A stretch of 64,000 nucleotides of DNA from Martinezella lusitana (GCF_900094565.1 NZ_FMAF01000012.1:62001-126000), one strand, 5' to 3'; positions 54,201 through 62,873 are shown, counted from the first letter of the stretch. Translations and numbers: made by a program. Notes: generated by a model from the sequence alone, not told the origin.

Positions 54201-54774
54201 TCTCTTCGGACCGCAGGGCCTCTTCCAGACCTTCTTCAAGAACCGGCTGGACGCCTTCGTGGATACCAGCGCACAGCCCTGGGGCTGGCGAGGCACTTTC
54301 GGCGGCGACAGCATCCCTAGCCAGGCGATCGCGCAATTCGAAAATGCCAGCAAGATCGAACGCGCCTTCTTCCCTGCCGGCAGCGAAAAGCCCGCGATCT
54401 CCATCAACGTGAAGCCGGTATCGCTGTCGGATTCGGCCAATGCCGTCATGATGGAGATCGAGGGCGAGCGCGTCGTCTATTTCCATGGGCCGATACAATC
54501 GAAATCCATCGGCTGGCCGGCTGCGGGCGCGGACAATCAATCCCGGATCGCATTTCTGCCCGGCGGCTGGCAGGAGGCCACGACGCAAGGCGGCGACTGG
54601 TCGCCCTTCCGCCTCTTTGACGCCGCGAAAGTCACGATCGAAGGGCCGGATCTTTTCCGGGCCCGCTTCGAAGACAGCGGCCGAACAGCTGAATTCGATG
54701 TGCAGTTCGGTTCCGTCCTCAACCCGTTCCGGCTGCAGGCATTGTCCGATTTCAGCTGCCCGGCGCAATTTTGA
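51283..54774 (+). CDS. tssM: T6SS membrane protein TssM (IcmF)
   Basis: A 1163-residue inner-membrane channel component. Two membrane segments lie near residues 15-65, and a third near 440-460 (GAAALALAIVFTGWTATYF). In between is a cytoplasmic NTPase-like domain with intact Walker A GAPGSGKT (residues 138-145) and DTAGRY. The long periplasmic part has the IcmF-related and C-terminal DUF1215-type domains. Walker A integrity matters because ATP binding by TssM was shown to drive TssL conformational change in Agrobacterium. It overlaps tssL by ATGA. Confidence 0.95.
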   Translation: MNPLGIFYTLRSYVSVYAGLLGQRFISLIWVAAICVLIWFYGYTIGYGTFKPFATVSARLIAIGAVIAVWLAYLLLSKLRARKRDKALVDGISDDAASQQAEVGEIHSRLKEALLLLRRISKKRFGYIYELPWYVIFGAPGSGKTTALSNSGLKFPLGDALGSNSVQGVGGTRNCNWWFADEAILIDTAGRYTTQDDLNGASKAGWEGFLGLLRKYRRSQPINGALVTLSIGDLLGRDHEAQLDEMRSIRKRLSELDEYLQARVPVYVILTKADLLTGFVEFFDGLAKTDREQVWGTTFSLDESYKGEKLPERFMEEFALLQQRVDAMLIERLQQEPNIEVRGRIFRFPAELAALGERLQEVLSELCSSSSLIEAPLMRGVYFASGTQGREAAMAEAPRMRRSYFLSRLFKDVIFGEASLVARDRRLSGRQTMIRRIAYGAAALALAIVFTGWTATYFQNSRAIAAAERRIDNYEKLANGIPVRDVNDADFLRVLPALDNLRAVTGGFDEARIWPTSFGLDQESKIASRQRGAYQRALNSLLLPRMLVELQTELKQSPDVQKTFDSLKLYGMLGGLGPVDKDFVSQQAEDMFAALYPGEGRAAARKALVTHVEALAAGSLPAIELDNTLIAKARDTIRPQSLASRAYDILTHSRPARQLDPWIPGDALGPLGAQVFQRKSKAALRDGMPGIFTGNGYRTVVLPKVETAASEALKEQWVRGDNSNPTGMTADTIAQAALQLYFDTFQQRWSTLLADLQVRPANSLADATETARILAANPSPVEMVLKSIATATDLRPTAEPEVASLDDVPDAALASVATSVANTPDPYGPLRAALEVNSNNRQAASSDERKAGSSDKPRSQIQNLQPILQNIYSQLSRAATSTAEVSRVFDAGGQLANANQDLLQQARGLPAPADAWMVAIAADIGSLAVKTARARINDLWATEGADLCARIVTGRYPFDRTSVQDIAMADFVRLFGPQGLFQTFFKNRLDAFVDTSAQPWGWRGTFGGDSIPSQAIAQFENASKIERAFFPAGSEKPAISINVKPVSLSDSANAVMMEIEGERVVYFHGPIQSKSIGWPAAGADNQSRIAFLPGGWQEATTQGGDWSPFRLFDAAKVTIEGPDLFRARFEDSGRTAEFDVQFGSVLNPFRLQALSDFSCPAQF

Positions 54775-54785
54775 CGGTCCGGTCG

Positions 54786-56171
54786 ATGAACGAACATCTC
54801 GCCCGCACCCAATCGTCGACCCAGGCCGACGCGATCGGCTTCTTCGGCAAATTGCCGACGCATGGCGATTTCGTCTCTTCCGCGCTTGGCTTGCGCTTGC
54901 AAGGAGAGCTCGACCAATGGATCCGCGGTGGTCTGATCGCGCTCGAGGCTGCGTTGGCAACAGAATGGCGACGGCTGTTTCATGCGACAGTGGCCTGGCG
55001 CTTCGTCGTCGGTAGCGGTATTTGGGCACCCGGGGTTGTTGCCGGCGTGCTTCTGCCGAGCCGCGACCGTGTGGGGCGGAGCTTTCCGCTTGTTATCGCA
55101 GCGCAATTGCAGAGATTTTCCGGACAACTCCGCGATCTCTGCGAAGACGACAGCTGGTTCACCGCCGCCGAAGCGCTGGCGGAAACCTCCGCAAAGTCGG
55201 ACTTCCAGATGCAGCGCTTTGTCGAAGGGATAAAGCGGCTGCGCCTGCCGCTTGCCGATAACCGCTCAACCACGCATCAATCCGCCACAGCGAGTGATGC
55301 GCCCCTGCCTGCTTCGCTCTGGTGGCGCATCAATCCCGGGACGCGTCACGGCAAGGGATTTCGCACTATGGCGGCGCCGACGGTTGAGGATTTTGTCAAA
55401 CTCGTCACAGCGGAAAATCTCAAGACGTCGCAGCCTTCGGAACTGGCGGCACGCCCGGTCGTGGCTGTTGCGATCGAGGCGGTAGAATCCGTAGCGACAC
55501 CCCAATCCGAATGGACGATGGAAAGCAGCCACGCCAGCCATCCGGGAACGCGGCTGTCGCTTAATGCCGACGCCCTCCTCGTTTGCGACAAGCCGCGCAT
55601 TTTCGCGATTGCCGACGGTGTCGGCGACGGCATCGGTGCCATCGAGGCGGCACGCACCGCGACCCAGATACTCGCCGGCATTCCCGAGCGCGAGGCGTTG
55701 CAGACGTTGGTCCAGGATGTGAGAAGCAAGCTCAGCCACGCGCACGCCATCCTGCGCGCGAAGGGGACGAACGGAGAGCGGGAGGCACCCGTTGCCAGCA
55801 TTGTCGTCGCGGCATTGTTCGACGGCAGATTTGCAGCCATATGGGCAGGAGACACGCGCTGCTATTTGCTGCGTGACGGCATGATGCGGCTCCTCACCCG
55901 CGATCACCTCGACATCGGGATGCGGCGCATGCTCGGTCGAGGTCTGGGCTTGAAGGAACAGTTCGCCTCGGACATCGTCATGGACGATCTTCAACGCGGT
56001 GATCGGCTGCTGCTTGCCAGCGGCCCGCTTTCACGCACGCTCACGGATCGGGTCATCGCCGAGATATTGATCGACGCTCCTGTGGACCACGCTGCCGATG
56101 CCCTGATTCAGGAGGCGCTCATCGCCAACTGCCGCGAGAATGTCAGCGCCATCGTCGTCGGCGCGACATGA
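54786..56171 (+). CDS. TagF-PppA fusion protein (ImpM)
   Basis: A 461-residue fusion. The N-terminal TagF domain (DUF2094) covers about residues 15-215 (IGFFGKLPTHGDFVSSALG, LFHATVAWRFVVGSGIWAPG). The C-terminal PP2C phosphatase domain runs from about residue 245 to the end (FAIADGVGDG for metal binding, DTRCYLLRDGMMRLLTRDH). In Agrobacterium this fusion represses T6SS after translation: TagF blocks secretion and PppA reverses PpkA phosphorylation. The start is placed at the ATG at 54786; a TTG at 54771 overlapping the tssM stop is a possible alternative. Confidence 0.93.
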   Translation: MNEHLARTQSSTQADAIGFFGKLPTHGDFVSSALGLRLQGELDQWIRGGLIALEAALATEWRRLFHATVAWRFVVGSGIWAPGVVAGVLLPSRDRVGRSFPLVIAAQLQRFSGQLRDLCEDDSWFTAAEALAETSAKSDFQMQRFVEGIKRLRLPLADNRSTTHQSATASDAPLPASLWWRINPGTRHGKGFRTMAAPTVEDFVKLVTAENLKTSQPSELAARPVVAVAIEAVESVATPQSEWTMESSHASHPGTRLSLNADALLVCDKPRIFAIADGVGDGIGAIEAARTATQILAGIPEREALQTLVQDVRSKLSHAHAILRAKGTNGEREAPVASIVVAALFDGRFAAIWAGDTRCYLLRDGMMRLLTRDHLDIGMRRMLGRGLGLKEQFASDIVMDDLQRGDRLLLASGPLSRTLTDRVIAEILIDAPVDHAADALIQEALIANCRENVSAIVVGAT

Positions 56172-57079
56172 CGCGGGAACCTGATTCCAAGCATATGAGA
56201 GAAATCGCGGTGAGCTTTGCCGGGTTGCTGCGTCTCCTGACCCATGATGGCGAAGTCGAGCGACCGGCAGACATTCGCGATCGTCTGGTCGATCGCCTGC
56301 GCGATGCGCTCGACCGGCGCATGCCATCCATGCCCGACGGCGAAGCGACCTTCGTTGCAGGCACATTTCTGGTTGAGGCGATCATCCATTCTCATGAGCG
56401 AACGGAGATCACCCGTCTGCGTCACCGTGATCTCGGCACATCGCACGCGCTGAAGACCATCAGCGCCGATCGAGCCAATGAGACTGTAACCAGAGCTATG
56501 CTGCTGCGGGAGGCGCGTATCGGCATGACGCTCCACCATCCCAATCTCGTCGCGGCTCAACTCGCCATACGATTGGTCGACGGACGACCCGCGATCATCA
56601 TGGAATGGGCGGGGCCGTCATTGTCGCAACGATTGGCGGCGGGATCGATTTCTTCGGCTGACATCAGGCAATCAATGAAGTCGCTGCTTCTCGGGCTGGA
56701 TGCGATACATGCGGCCGGCTATGTCCATGGCGATATCTCTCCCGCCAATCTGCTCTTATGCGACGATGATTTCGAGCGATTGAAGATTGCCGATTTCGGC
56801 ACCGCCCTGGAACGCGGCACGCGCTACGGCGATCCCGATATCGCCAAGGTGGCGACGCCGGGTTTCACCGCGCCGGAACTCTTTCGAGGCGAAGCCGCCG
56901 ATCCTCGTGCCGATCTTTATTCGGCCGGCTGTGTCATGAGTATGCTTCTTGAACATTGCAGCGACACGGAAGATGCCGTGATCGAGCTGAAGAGCACCGC
57001 CAGAAATCTGATGGATCACTCTCCGCCCAAGAGGCCGCCAAGTGCCATGGCGGCTCTTCAACTCATAACTGAAAACTAA
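56168..57079 (+). CDS. PpkA-like serine/threonine kinase (TagE, ImpN)
   Basis: A 303-residue soluble Hanks-type kinase. The Lys of the ATP site is in HALKTI (about residue 96), the catalytic loop is HGDISPANLLL (residues 187-197, HGD in place of HRD), and the Mg-binding DFG is at 209. The typical T6SS PpkA has a membrane segment and periplasmic domain after the kinase; here the protein ends just after the kinase, as in Agrobacterium ImpN. It should phosphorylate TssL and so trigger Fha binding. It overlaps the TagF-PppA gene by ATGA and is the last gene of the operon, 11 bases from the convergent export gene. Confidence 0.92.
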   Translation: MTREPDSKHMREIAVSFAGLLRLLTHDGEVERPADIRDRLVDRLRDALDRRMPSMPDGEATFVAGTFLVEAIIHSHERTEITRLRHRDLGTSHALKTISADRANETVTRAMLLREARIGMTLHHPNLVAAQLAIRLVDGRPAIIMEWAGPSLSQRLAAGSISSADIRQSMKSLLLGLDAIHAAGYVHGDISPANLLLCDDDFERLKIADFGTALERGTRYGDPDIAKVATPGFTAPELFRGEAADPRADLYSAGCVMSMLLEHCSDTEDAVIELKSTARNLMDHSPPKRPPSAMAALQLITEN

Positions 57080-57090
57080 CCCGGAACCCG

Positions 57091-58233
57091 TCAGTTAGCG
57101 GACGAGCTTCCCGGTTGCGGGGCAGCGGCTGTCGGCACGCTCTTCTGATAGACGGTCAGCAGCTTGGCGGCGTCGACCAGCCCGGCATTGCTGGCGTAAA
57201 GCGTATCGCCGTCCTGCATCTTGAACTGTTGCATCAGGACGAAATTCGAAACGTCCTTCAGATTGACGCCGTAAATGACAGGCTTGATCGAAACGACCGT
57301 CGGCACGCTGGCGCCCTTTGCCAGCGGGGCCGCGGCCTGCGTGTAGATCTTCTGATTGCGGAAGAGGTAGAAGTTCCGCGAGTCGGCGCGGTCATCGAGC
57401 AATCCGCCGGCGCGGGCGAGCGCCTGGGCCAGCGTCGTCTTGCCCGGTTCCAGCGGAAACTCGCCGACACTCTTGAAGGCGCCCAGCGCCGTGAAGCTCT
57501 GCGATGTGCCGTCGACGAAGATTTGATCGCCGGGCAGCAGGCGGACATTCTGCTTGTCGTCCTGCAGAACCCGATCCAGCGGCGCGGTCGCGCGCTGTGA
57601 ACCGCGTGTAAGCGTGACGTTCGTGTCGCTCGGCGCAGAAGAAGCCCCGCCCGCAAGGGCGAGAACGTCAAGCACGCGTTCCTTGCGCGCCGTCAACGGG
57701 AAGCGTCCGGCAGTGCGAACCTTGCCATCGACGGTGACGGCGCTGGAGGGCTTGTCGACCACCGTCACCACGGCCTGCGGATTGACGGATGAGCCCTTGA
57801 GTGCGGTCACGATCTGCGATTGCAGGCCTTCGGGTGTCGAGTCGCTCACCCGCTGCTTGCCGACATAGGGCATGGTGACGAAACCACGCGAATCTACGGT
57901 GAAGCGACCGAGATTGAGCGACTTGCTCTGGGTGGTGGACAGCAATCCATCCTCGCCGGTATCAAGCACGGTCACGTCGATAACGTCACCGGGACGAAGG
58001 CGAGCGTCTGAAAAGCCGCCCGAGCGAAGCCGTGCAAGCCCTTGATCGGAAGGCGCATAAGACGGGGCAACGACCTGTCCGCCCATCGGGGCGTTGGCCA
58101 GCGGAACGACCGGAATCCTCTCGTTCGTATGCGGCATCGTCGCATTGCGTATGTTGCCGGCGCTTGGTCCATCGGACGGCCTTGCACAGGCGCTGAGGAC
58201 AACCAAAGGTAAAATCGCCGCCAATTTCCGCAT
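57091..58233 (-). CDS. Polysaccharide biosynthesis/export lipoprotein (Wza-like, SLBB)
   Basis: A 380-residue outer-membrane polysaccharide export protein. A lipoprotein signal peptide (MRKLAAILPLVVLSAC, Cys16 as lipid site) is followed by a Poly_export domain (RLRPGDVIDVTVLDTGEDG) and two or more SLBB beta-grasp domains (RTAGRFPLTARKERVLDVLALAGG; VGEFPLEPGKTTLAQALARAGG). The ATG at 58233 has GGAGG 7 bases upstream. The polymer is unknown and no glycosyltransferase gene is near. It converges with the T6SS operon. Confidence 0.9.
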   Translation of the reverse strand: MRKLAAILPLVVLSACARPSDGPSAGNIRNATMPHTNERIPVVPLANAPMGGQVVAPSYAPSDQGLARLRSGGFSDARLRPGDVIDVTVLDTGEDGLLSTTQSKSLNLGRFTVDSRGFVTMPYVGKQRVSDSTPEGLQSQIVTALKGSSVNPQAVVTVVDKPSSAVTVDGKVRTAGRFPLTARKERVLDVLALAGGASSAPSDTNVTLTRGSQRATAPLDRVLQDDKQNVRLLPGDQIFVDGTSQSFTALGAFKSVGEFPLEPGKTTLAQALARAGGLLDDRADSRNFYLFRNQKIYTQAAAPLAKGASVPTVVSIKPVIYGVNLKDVSNFVLMQQFKMQDGDTLYASNAGLVDAAKLLTVYQKSVPTAAAPQPGSSSAN

Positions 58234-58691
58234 TCCCGAACCTCCTTCGGATGTTATAGGCACGGCAGAAATATCAACCATAAGGCGGGAGGCAATATGC
58301 GAGCCTAATAAATAATGAATTATGACAGTCTGGTTGTTTACCAATGTGTCCAATTCGCAACCGATCACCATTTTTGCCCTCCGAGCGCACTCTTCATGGC
58401 AGCTGCCGGATCAGGTTTTGAGCTTGAAACGCTTGCAAAAAACGAATCGGTCAGCGCCAGCATGGGCGTTACCCGTCACCGAGCGCGCGAACTGATATTG
58501 CACCTGTGCGGATCTCCCCTAGGAGGTCGTTTCATTCAGCGAACGCCATTTTCATATCGGCAAATGACAATCCGACATGCGGATTTCGCTATCTATACGC
58601 GCTGCGTTTGATATACATATTCGCGGTCAGATGGCATTTTTGTTCACGCAACGACCTTCTGTCTTTCGATACAATCAACGAGGCGTAAACC
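58234..58691. other. Noncoding stretch
   Basis: About 460 AT-richer bases between the divergent export lipoprotein and the small secreted protein gene. It must contain both promoters. An open frame of 98 codons at 58315 has no ribosome-binding site and no recognised similarity. Nothing else was found. Confidence 0.5.
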
Positions 58692-59102
58692 ATGCTTGCG
58701 AGAATTACCTGCGTCTTTGCGCTTGCCATTCTTCCGGCCACTTCTGCACTGGCCGATGCCTGCGCGGGACATTACGAGAGCAGCGGCGTTCCGCTGGTGA
58801 CGGGCATCACCTACAAGACCTGGATGGTTTTCCCTTCCATCAATTCCAACGTTGCCTTCGACAAGGTTTCCCAGGCCGTTCTGGCGGAAGGCTTTGTCGA
58901 TGTGAATGTGGAAAAGAAGCTTGGTACCCTGACTGCGCAACAGGAAACGAGCGGATCCGGCCGGCCGCAGACATTGCGCGTCGTCGTCCGCAAGAATGGC
59001 AAGGGTAGCCGGGTCGATGCGGTGTTTATTGTGCAGCCAGGCCAAGTGGCTCCCGGAGTCGGTAAAAACCTTTGCCGTATCGTGAACTCAGTCGGCGAAT
59101 AG
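58692..59102 (+). CDS. Small secreted protein of unknown function
   Basis: A 136-residue protein with a Sec signal peptide (MLARITCVFALAILPATSALA, cleavage near residue 21). The mature part has two Cys (CAGHYE near the N-terminus and CRIV near the end), which could form a disulfide, and a two-strand region YKTWMVFPSINSNVAF. No family recognised. GAGG lies 7 bases before the ATG. It is convergent with the secreted protease at 59189. Confidence 0.7.
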   Translation: MLARITCVFALAILPATSALADACAGHYESSGVPLVTGITYKTWMVFPSINSNVAFDKVSQAVLAEGFVDVNVEKKLGTLTAQQETSGSGRPQTLRVVVRKNGKGSRVDAVFIVQPGQVAPGVGKNLCRIVNSVGE

Positions 59103-59188
59103 TTCCGGTTCAAGAATAACACCGCTGTGAAATCAAGGTCGCCGCCGGTTCAACGTCATCCTGCGTTCTCCACCATCGCAACCAAGAC

Positions 59189-60034
59189 TCATTCTCCGGC
59201 AAGTTTGTGCACGGCTGCGACAAGTTCCGGTTCGAAACCGACGGCAAAGGTGTAACAGCGCTTGCGGTTGAACTTCGTGCAGGACGCACTCATCGAACTC
59301 ATGACGCCAACTGCTTCCAGACCTTGAGGTCCTTGGCGGAGCAACGCCCCACCCGACGCACCATGGCCGGAGGAACAATCTGTGCGAATGCCACTGGCGG
59401 CGACGCCATCAATATTGTCGATCGCACGTATCCTACAATCACTGAGAATTCGCTCGTTCCAGTCATCGGGAAGAAAGTTGTCCTGGCGAATAGTAGCCAT
59501 TATGATCTTGTCGCCCGCAGAAACAGGCTTTGAAGGCATATGATAAGGCTCGAACTCGGTCACTGGTTCGGATAGTCGCATTACAACCCAATCAAAGCGG
59601 TCCGTCAGCGAACGTTGCTTGGCATCGGGAGAGAGGAAAGATCGAACATCGACCTTGTGCCATTTCGACCCTTTGCCGTCGCTCACCTCAAAGCCACAAC
59701 GCGAAATCGACATCCGACCAGCGTAGCCGCCCATGCTCGCTTCGGGAAAAAGAACATGTCTTGCCGTGACAACAATATTGGACTTGAAAATAAGGAAGGC
59801 GCTAGCCTCGCCAAAGGGGCACATGATCCGGCCCGACGCACCGAACTTCTTGCGGGCCTCATCCGGCGACATGCTGTGTGATAGGGCATACTGATCGATT
59901 GGCTGCCGATTATCGCCGCCAATGGCTCCTGCTTTGGCGTGAGAAGATCCGAGGATCAATACAAGTATGATTGCGAATAGTTGCGGCAGCTGCCGAGCAA
60001 CGATTGAGAGCGACTCCATTGATAATTGTGACAT
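59189..60034 (-). CDS. Secreted trypsin-like serine protease
   Basis: A 281-residue exported protein with an N-terminal hydrophobic signal (LPQLFAIILVLILGSSHAKA). The chymotrypsin-fold triad is visible: His in NIVVTARHVLFPEA, Asp in RFDWVVMRLSEP, and Ser in GHGASGGALL. Four or more Cys residues (for example SDCRIRAID and IRTDCSSGHG) suit disulfides in the periplasm. An in-frame ATG at 60019 is an alternative start. Target unknown. Family firm; role open. Confidence 0.85.
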   Translation of the reverse strand: MSQLSMESLSIVARQLPQLFAIILVLILGSSHAKAGAIGGDNRQPIDQYALSHSMSPDEARKKFGASGRIMCPFGEASAFLIFKSNIVVTARHVLFPEASMGGYAGRMSISRCGFEVSDGKGSKWHKVDVRSFLSPDAKQRSLTDRFDWVVMRLSEPVTEFEPYHMPSKPVSAGDKIIMATIRQDNFLPDDWNERILSDCRIRAIDNIDGVAASGIRTDCSSGHGASGGALLRQGPQGLEAVGVMSSMSASCTKFNRKRCYTFAVGFEPELVAAVHKLAGE

Positions 60035-60156
60035 GTTCTGGCTTTCCCTCCCGCTTCTGTTTGGCCTGCGACGCCAAAACTATTCTTCGCATATCCCACC
60101 CGTAATTGCGCCGCACCTCTTTGATACAACTGCACCAGGCGCAGGTCCAGGCTAGT

Positions 60157-60470
60157 TCAGCAGTTGCTCAACGCAGCTACGGCCATGCCGGGGGACAGCG
60201 TTACGGAACTCCCTTCAACATTCATGGTGCTGTTGTCGAGCTTGATGGCATGGGGAAGACGAGGTTCTGGACCCGCTGCACATTCGTCGTCGGAACGGTT
60301 GCCTGTAACTGCTTGCTTGGATCGCCTTCGAGCTGATTTGCATCCGGCTCCGGAATGGCGTCCGTGGCGACTGCCGTCACGTGACCATGGATCACGCCAT
60401 AAGGCGTGAATGGGAACGCCTCGATCTTGACCACGGTCGGCTGCCCCGAACATGACCATGGCCTGAAACT
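60157..60470 (-). pseudogene. Frameshifted HlyD-type secretion adaptor remnant
   Basis: The C-terminal part of a type I secretion membrane fusion protein. One frame reads VVKIEAFPFTPYGVIHGHVTAVA … VQNLVFP, and then the next frame continues AIKLDNSTMNVEGSSVTLSPGMAVA. The shift lies near 60252-60258 in a run of C/G bases. The 5' part is missing and the end is cut short (AALSNC). It is directly fused to the broken abiEii at about 60475. Confidence 0.8.
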
Positions 60471-60985
60471 AATCAGCAACAACCGTTTCTCGCGCATAGG
60501 CGCGGAGCCTAAGCGCAGGGAAATCCAGCATCGGGCACAAGTGCATCGCCGAAACCGATGTCAACCGTAAGGTTGATGCGGGCGCGCTTATCGAAGCGAC
60601 CATCCGCAGTCTGAGACCACCATATTCCACTCCCTCACGGATACGATCCACACGAAGAGTTTCGGCATCGAACGTGACGCCGTCATCAGCTTGTTGCGCC
60701 AGAATATCCGGAAAGGTTTTCAGCATCGGATCAAGTTCCGGGTCTCCAAAGCCCAACAGATCGAGACCACGGGTGCCGCGGTGCGGATCGTCAAACCAAC
60801 TCATCATCAGCATTGCCCCCTTCAGAACGAAGCGACCAGCGTAGGGCGACTGGCTTGAGCCTAAGCAACAGCCGCTCAAGCGCGAAGCATGTCAGAACCA
60901 AATCGACGCTTTGTCCGCTTGTCTTGGCGAGTTGCAACAGGCGAGCTCACACCGAGGCTGCGACGTTTCTGACTTGTTTAGCCAT
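60469..60985 (-). pseudogene. Decayed AbiEii-type nucleotidyltransferase toxin
   Basis: Reading from the ATG at 60985 (overlapping the antitoxin stop) gives MAKQVRNVAASV and then TGA at 60947-60949. The same frame continues ARLLQLAKTSGQS … CFALERLLLRL. A frameshift near 60860 leads to QSPYAGRFVLKGAMLMMSWFDDP, the AbiEii substrate-binding region. Another near 60585 leads to ARINLTVDIGFGDALVPDA, and the end is lost where the HlyD remnant begins. Three or more lesions mean the toxin is not functional. Confidence 0.8.
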
Positions 60986-61595
60986 TGACAGTCAGCGCCT
61001 CGAGGTATGGGCGGATCACGGTGCCAACGCCACCGCGCACCGCCTGGTTGGCTATCTGACCAGGAGTAGCACTTCGTTTTCTTAGAGCCTCCTGAAGCCC
61101 CTCAATTGCCACGGATAGGCCGATCTTGTTGCGATAGCGGAAGCAATCGGCAATTGTCTTGGCAACTCCGAAAATCTTTACGGGAACCCCCTCGATGGTG
61201 TGAATCTCGACACCTTCGCTGAGCAGTGTTTGCGTGAAGCGCACGATGCGAATAGGCATACGATCCGGTTTTGGAGCCCAATCCCTGTTGCCTATGGAAA
61301 GCCACACTTGTCTTGGAAGCTGGTCCGTCAGCCCGTGGAAGGCGAGGGCCGAGACAAGGCAGATGACAGCTTTTGGAGAGCGCTTAGCGGCCTCTGCCAG
61401 ACTGTGGTTGGCATCAAGCTCCGCATCAGGAAGTTGATAGAGACCTCGCGCAAGCCGTATCACCTCCCGATCCCGTTCCATTCGGCTCATGGTGGCCGCC
61501 GTCACACCTGCCCTCCGCAGTTCTGCCAGACGTGCTATGCCGCGCTCAGCGAGCACGGCCAGCGCGATTTGACGTTGAGTGACGGAGCCGGGCAT
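60978..61595 (-). CDS. AbiEi-type antitoxin of a type IV TA system
   Basis: A 205-residue protein with an N-terminal winged-HTH (LAVLAERGIARLAELRRAGVTAATMSRMERDREVIRLARGLY, in part) and the AbiEi C-terminal domain (AVICLVSALAFHGLTDQLPRQVWLSIG, GVPVKIFGVAKTIADCFRYRNKIG). The ATG at 61595 is chosen; the frame is open to 61691 without a conserved N-terminus. The partner toxin gene downstream is broken, so this is an orphan antitoxin that may still act as a repressor or as immunity against related toxins. The gene itself is open and full length. Confidence 0.85.
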   Translation of the reverse strand: MPGSVTQRQIALAVLAERGIARLAELRRAGVTAATMSRMERDREVIRLARGLYQLPDAELDANHSLAEAAKRSPKAVICLVSALAFHGLTDQLPRQVWLSIGNRDWAPKPDRMPIRIVRFTQTLLSEGVEIHTIEGVPVKIFGVAKTIADCFRYRNKIGLSVAIEGLQEALRKRSATPGQIANQAVRGGVGTVIRPYLEALTVNG

Positions 61596-61780
61596 TGATA
61601 TAAAAACTCGGATATTGGGATCTATTATCCAAGGTTTTGTATCAAAACGGCCAGGCTCCAGAAAGCCCATGTGTGCGAAGACTCTCGCCATTTTACGGTG
61701 GGCCCAGTGACCTTAAGGGAAATTTAACCTGCACGTCATTTCACTGAATCGACGAGCCTTCCGATAAAAACTGTTGAGTT

Positions 61781-62806
61781 TCACAACTGTCTGACCCGTA
61801 TTTTCATTTGACGTCGGTCCATTCGGTCGTCGCGTCGGCGCAGCCTGGCTGTATCGGACGGCATTTCGCCGAAGGCTTGATGATAGAGGGCGGCAAAGCG
61901 CCCCATATGTGAAAATCCCCAACTCCGCGCAATTTCGGCGACCGCTTGACAACGGGCCGGATCCATCAATGCCCCGCGTGCGCCCTGCAGGCGTATCGTT
62001 CGCAAGTAGCTGAGAGGCGTCGTATTCTTGAACTGCTGAAAGGCGGCTTGCAGCGCACGAACGCTCGTGCCGGCCTCACGCGCGATTTCGGCGATACCCA
62101 TATTCGAGCCGACATTGGCATGCATGTATTCTATCGCCCGTTTCAACCGTCTGGGTATGGCCGGTGAAGCCGGCTTCAGCATTCGTTCCGAATAGTTGTG
62201 CGGCACGGCTTCGAGCAGCGCGATCATCATCGCCTGCAACAGATGCTCAGTGAATGCGGAGGAGGATCGGTCAGCATCTTCCACCGTCAGGCTCTGCCAG
62301 ATAAGATTTCCAAGGGTCGCGATCTGCATGCCTCTTGCCGACGACAGGTCGACGGTATCGGTAAATTCCAGATCGTCGAGTACAGGGGCGTCGAGCAGTT
62401 CACTCAATTGCCGGATAAGCGCCGATTTCTCGAACGCAATCCCCATATGGCTGCGCTGCTCGTGCAATGTCAGCTTTTCGAACGAGGACATATCACCCAC
62501 CAGCCCCTCGCCCGGCTTCGACACAAGCTCCCTGGATCCCACATCGATCGCCATCCCGCCCGAGGATGGAATGTAAAGCCCGTAGGCATCCGGGCCGCCC
62601 GAGAGTGATACGCTCATGCCGGAATTACATTTACCGTTCCAGATGCTGCAATAGCCCACCGTGTAATGACGGTCTTCAACTGAGATCAGCGCGCGCCGAT
62701 GCAAAGGTTCGACGACGGCGGGAAACAAGGTCCTGGCATAGTGTGCCGTCATCTCCTCGGCATCGGCATCTTCGATCTTGAACATGGATTGAGTAGCGTA
62801 TCTCAA
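61781..62806 (-). CDS. AraC-family transcriptional regulator
   Basis: A 341-residue regulator. The N-terminal two-thirds resemble the AraC-binding-like domain of FeaR/XylS-type activators (WNGKCNSGMSVSL, GLVGDMSSFEKLTLHEQ). The C-terminal AraC HTH pair is at about residues 225-325 (NMGIAEIAREAGTSVRALQAAFQQFKNTTPLSYLRTIRL, in part, and AEIARSWGFSHMGRFAALYHQAFGEMPS). A TTG at 62806 is selected because GGAGAGG lies 8 bases before it; the ATG at 62785 has none. It diverges from the ABC ATPase at 63195 and could control it. Confidence 0.87.
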   Translation of the reverse strand: MRYATQSMFKIEDADAEEMTAHYARTLFPAVVEPLHRRALISVEDRHYTVGYCSIWNGKCNSGMSVSLSGGPDAYGLYIPSSGGMAIDVGSRELVSKPGEGLVGDMSSFEKLTLHEQRSHMGIAFEKSALIRQLSELLDAPVLDDLEFTDTVDLSSARGMQIATLGNLIWQSLTVEDADRSSSAFTEHLLQAMMIALLEAVPHNYSERMLKPASPAIPRRLKRAIEYMHANVGSNMGIAEIAREAGTSVRALQAAFQQFKNTTPLSYLRTIRLQGARGALMDPARCQAVAEIARSWGFSHMGRFAALYHQAFGEMPSDTARLRRRDDRMDRRQMKIRVRQL

Positions 62807-62873
62807 ATATAGCCCTCTCCAGCGCCAAGGGCGCGCCTCCCGAGATATTGCTCAACGACAACGCGAGTATATC

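Noticed and set aside
58315..58611. 98-codon open frame upstream of the small secreted protein
   Set aside because: No ribosome-binding site, no recognisable motif, and it lies in a promoter-type region.
60813..61085. 90-codon plus-strand frame opposite the AbiE genes
   Set aside because: Shadow of the decayed AbiEii region.
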